Assembly (NCBI RefSeq): GCF_003490595.1
Contig: NZ_QQGY01000010.1
Coordinates: forward strand, 32,062-96,061
DNA: 64,000 nucleotides
Reading direction: 5' to 3'
From: Haemophilus haemolyticus_L
Lineage (GTDB): Bacteria > Pseudomonadota > Gammaproteobacteria > Enterobacterales > Pasteurellaceae
Shown: in pieces, positions 61,745 through 64,000 of the stretch
Layout: every line of letters begins with the position of its first letter
Position numbering within the stretch: the stretch's first letter is position 1
Position numbers and translations under genes: made by a program
The notes under the pieces: generated by a model
What the model saw: only the letters and a program-made list of their open reading frames with translations
Told to the model about the DNA's origin: nothing
Database searches by the model: none

Positions 61745-62700
61745 TATGCAAGCACCTTACCAATAGTAAACCATTCTGCACGGCCATTTAATAAATCTTG
61801 TGCAGACATAGGCTTTTTACCTGCAGGTTGTAATTGCAATAAGTTTAAGACGCCATCGACAGTCGCAATTTGAATGCCATTTTTATCCGCACTTAAAATA
61901 GTTCCCGCTGGTTTATCTTGATGAGGCAAAACTTCCGCTTGATACACTTTTAAAGTTTGTGCATTGCCATCCTTATCTTCTGTTGAAAAATAAGCAATCG
62001 GCCAAGGATTAAAAGCACGAATATTACGTTCAAGCTGTATTGCAGGAAGCGACCAACCTAATTGAGCCTCTTCTTTAGAAAGTTTTTCTGCATAATTGCT
62101 TTGGCTGTCATCTTGTTTTTCGGCTATAAATTTACCGTTTTCAAGATTATCTAAAACATCGATTAATGCCGATGGAGCAAGCTCTGCCAGTTTGTTATAA
62201 AGACTTGTTGAAGTTTCAGTCGGTAAAATATCACAATAGACCTTGTGTAACATATCACCTGTATCTAAACCCTCATCCATTTGCATAATGGTTACACCAG
62301 TTTGTGCATCACCAGCCCAAATTGAGCGCTGAATGGGTGCCGCTCCTCGCCAACGAGGAAGAATAGAACCATGCACATTCAAACAACCTAAACGAGGGGC
62401 GTCTAATACAGCTTTCGGTAAAATTAATCCATAAGCGACAACAACCATTACATCTGCATTTAACGCTTTTAATTCGGACTGCGCCTCTTCTTTGCGTAAG
62501 GATTTTGGTTGATAAACAGGAATTTGATGCTGTTCTGCTAATTGCTTTACAGGACTCGCTTGCAATTTTTTACCGCGGCCAGCCGGTTTATCAGGTTGAG
62601 TATAAACAGCGATCACGTTATGTTGAGAATTTAGAATGGCTTGTAAATGCTGTGCAGCAAAATCTGGCGTACCAGCAAAAATAATATTAAGTGATTTCAT
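61744..62700 (-). CDS. fmt: Methionyl-tRNA formyltransferase
   Basis: Fmt adds formyl to initiator Met-tRNA. The 318 residues include MKSLNIIFAGTPDFAAQHL, the folate-site motif NVHGSILPRWRGAAPIQ and the C-terminal OB domain. It overlaps rsmB (TAATG). Confidence 0.97.
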   Translation of the reverse strand: MKSLNIIFAGTPDFAAQHLQAILNSQHNVIAVYTQPDKPAGRGKKLQASPVKQLAEQHQIPVYQPKSLRKEEAQSELKALNADVMVVVAYGLILPKAVLDAPRLGCLNVHGSILPRWRGAAPIQRSIWAGDAQTGVTIMQMDEGLDTGDMLHKVYCDILPTETSTSLYNKLAELAPSALIDVLDNLENGKFIAEKQDDSQSNYAEKLSKEEAQLGWSLPAIQLERNIRAFNPWPIAYFSTEDKDGNAQTLKVYQAEVLPHQDKPAGTILSADKNGIQIATVDGVLNLLQLQPAGKKPMSAQDLLNGRAEWFTIGKVLA

Positions 62701-62730
62701 AATGTTCTACGTTATGGCGATTGATAGGAA

Positions 62731-62790
62731 GTAGGGTGGGCTTCAGCCCACCATTTTTTGAAATGATTGGTGGGCTAAAGCCCACCCTAC
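62731..62790. repeat. REP-like nested palindrome between fmt and def
   Basis: Two 23-base arms (GTAGGGTGGGCT... at 62731-62753 and its reverse complement at 62768-62790) face each other around 14 bases. Each arm also folds on itself (GGTGGGCT / AGCCCACC). It is similar to repeats common in Haemophilus and Neisseria intergenic DNA. Confidence 0.88.
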
Positions 62791-62793
62791 GTT

Positions 62794-63303
62794 TTAGCTT
62801 TTCGCAATCTGCTTCTTGTATTTAATCAACTTTTCTTTAATGCGCTGGCGTTTAAGTGGGGAAAGGTAATCAACAAATAAAATGCCATTTAGGTGATCGA
62901 TCTCGTGTTGAATACAGATCGCAAGCAAACCATCCGCATCTAACGTAAATTCTTTACCATCACGATCTAACGCTCTCACTGTCACTTTTTCTTTACGAGG
63001 AACCAACGCACGGAACCCTGGAATGGATAAACACCCCTCTTCAATTCCCGTTTCTCCTTCAGAAGCCAAAATTTCAGGATTAATCAAGACAAGCTGATTT
63101 TTTTTATCACCTTCAACATCAATAGTAATAATACGTTGCAAAATATCTACTTGAGGTGCAGCTAAACCAATACCTTCCTCTTGATACATCGTATCAAACA
63201 TATCATCAACAATTTTACGAATTGCATCATTAACTTCAGTAACAGGCTCACAAACAACCTTTAAGTGATCATCAGGATAAATTAATACATTAAGTGCGGT
63301 CAT
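62794..63303 (-). CDS. def: Peptide deformylase
   Basis: The 169-residue metalloenzyme removes N-formyl from nascent proteins. Its three motifs are GIGLAAPQV, EEGCLSIPG (metal Cys) and QHEIDHLNG (two metal His and catalytic Glu). An uptake signal overlaps the start codon. fmt follows downstream, separated by the palindrome. Confidence 0.97.
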   Translation of the reverse strand: MTALNVLIYPDDHLKVVCEPVTEVNDAIRKIVDDMFDTMYQEEGIGLAAPQVDILQRIITIDVEGDKKNQLVLINPEILASEGETGIEEGCLSIPGFRALVPRKEKVTVRALDRDGKEFTLDADGLLAICIQHEIDHLNGILFVDYLSPLKRQRIKEKLIKYKKQIAKS

Positions 63304-63563
63304 AATTTCTCTTGTTTTTAAGGGTAGAATTTTAGCGGGATTGTAACACAGCTAATAAAACATTTATAGGAATGTGACTTCATATGAGTTGAAAAATCAC
63401 TTACTTATTGAAAATTAAAATTAGACTCTTATTTCTTTAATATTATGAATAAATTATAAAAAAACAAAAACCCCAAGCTCTTCAGCCTGGGGTTCTTCTC
63501 TTTTATTCTGTTTTACTTTATTCTATTTATTTTAAATAGATAGATTCAGATATATATTTGGTA
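63304..63563. other. Spacer between def and the rRNA operon
   Basis: No gene is visible in these 260 AT-rich bases. They hold the def promoter region and the rrn terminator. Confidence 0.7.
63471..63492 (-). terminator. rRNA operon terminator
   Basis: CCCCAAGCT / AGCCTGGGG pair (one mismatch) with a 4-base loop. On the minus strand a long T-rich tract (TTTTTGTTTTTTT) follows. It lies about 70 bases past 5S rRNA. Confidence 0.9.
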
Positions 63564-63680
63564 ACCTGGCGGTGCCCTACTCTCACATGGGGATGCCCCA
63601 CACTACCATCGGCATTACAGCGTTTCACTTCTGAGTTCGGTATGGTGTCAGGTGGTTCCACCGCACTATCGCCGCCAGGA
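63564..63680 (-). rRNA. rrf: 5S ribosomal RNA
   Basis: On the minus strand the sequence begins CCTGGCGGCGATAGTGCGG, with the conserved CCGAACTCAGAAGTGAAAC loop, and ends complementary to its start (CCGCCAGG). The ends are accurate to a few bases. Confidence 0.95.
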
Positions 63681-63821
63681 TAATTCTTTGATAACTTGTC
63701 TTTTCTCTTCTATCTCTCGCTACTCAGTACTTACTCTACCTTTCACTCGTTCTTATTGGCCACAAGCTGAACGTTTAGTTAATTTCTTTTACTCTGTTTT
63801 CCAAAAACACTTGAGCGTTGT

Positions 63822-64000
63822 ATAGTTAAGCCTCTCGGGCAATTAGTACAGGTTAGCTCAATGACTCACATCACTTACACACCCTGCCTATCTACGTCTT
63901 AGTCTTAAACAACCCTTACAATCTATAAGATTGGGAGAACTCATCTCTTGGCAAGTTTCGTGCTTAGATGCTTTCAGCACTTATCTCTTCCGCACTTAGC
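63822..64000 (-). rRNA. rrl: 23S ribosomal RNA, 3' end (partial)
   Basis: The last about 180 bases of 23S are recognised by GCTGAAAGCATCTAAGCACG and the final GAGAGGCTTAACTATA. The gene continues beyond the window. The 140-base spacer to 5S holds no tRNA. Confidence 0.92.

Noticed and set aside
63681..63821. tRNA gene between 5S and 23S
   Set aside because: No cloverleaf or T-loop sequence is visible in the spacer.

Overview
The window is from a Pasteurellaceae genome of the Haemophilus influenzae / H. haemolyticus group. The evidence is the dense scatter of the Hin-type uptake signal AAGTGCGGT/ACCGCACTT, low GC, and gene blocks I recognise from H. influenzae Rd (yjjI-orfH-like-fba-pgk-rna-fdx-tyrP-tdk-tsaD-rpsU-dnaG-rpoD; rpsF-priB-rpsR-rplI; infA-ksgA; apaH; rpoE-rseA-rseB; mscL-trkA-rsmB-fmt-def-rrn). 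Several joins differ from the Rd order as I remember it: rpoD directly next to rplI, ksgA directly next to apaH, ndh next to rseB.

Host left part (1-23881): glycyl-radical pair yjjW/yjjI with a CRP site; an LPS heptosyltransferase-like gene; glycolytic pgk and fba; RNase I; ferredoxin; tyrosine permease; thymidine kinase; tsaD; the rpsU-dnaG-rpoD macromolecular synthesis cluster; the small ribosomal operon rpsF-priB-rpsR-rplI; infA; an AT-rich LPS glycosyltransferase gene broken by a one-base frameshift in an A7 run; ksgA-apaH and a conserved hypothetical; ndh; and the sigma-E operon rpoE-rseA-rseB with a clear sigma-E promoter. sdhE follows.

Prophage (23882-58580, 34,699 bp): a Mu-like transposable phage sits inside mscL. 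The host sequence on the two sides overlaps by exactly 5 bp (ATGTA), and removing the phage plus one copy restores a 128-codon mscL. The order is Mu-like throughout. The left end holds transposase sites, then a LexA-type repressor (leftward), operators, Ner, transposase A and ATPase B. An accessory early block of small genes includes an ANR-family protein and a DUF3164 protein. Then come gp16, a terminator-flanked exported protein, Mor, the endolysin/holin-like/Rz/Rz1 lysis cassette, terminase, portal, gpF with a C-terminal toxin-like nuclease domain, gpG, protease/scaffold, capsid, sheath, tube, a tail chaperone with a probable -1 frameshift, tape measure, baseplate, collar-type tail fibre and its chaperone, an NlpC/P60-like protein, a D12-class adenine methyltransferase and the right-end transposase sites. 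No structural gene is visibly broken, so it looks complete.

Host right part (58581-64000): mscL with a phage-encoded 8-residue tail, then trkA, rsmB, fmt, a REP-like palindrome, def, and the 3' end of an rRNA operon (5S and partial 23S), all on the minus strand.

The most notable points are the precise insertion junctions with six TTTTGCATAA sites but asymmetric terminal bases, the A_AAA_AAG slippery site in the tail chaperone, the toxin domain on gpF with an odd 146-bp gap after it, an opposite-strand gene between A and B, a hairpin that covers the endolysin Shine-Dalgarno, three terminators inside the late operon, and 13 uptake signals inside the prophage.
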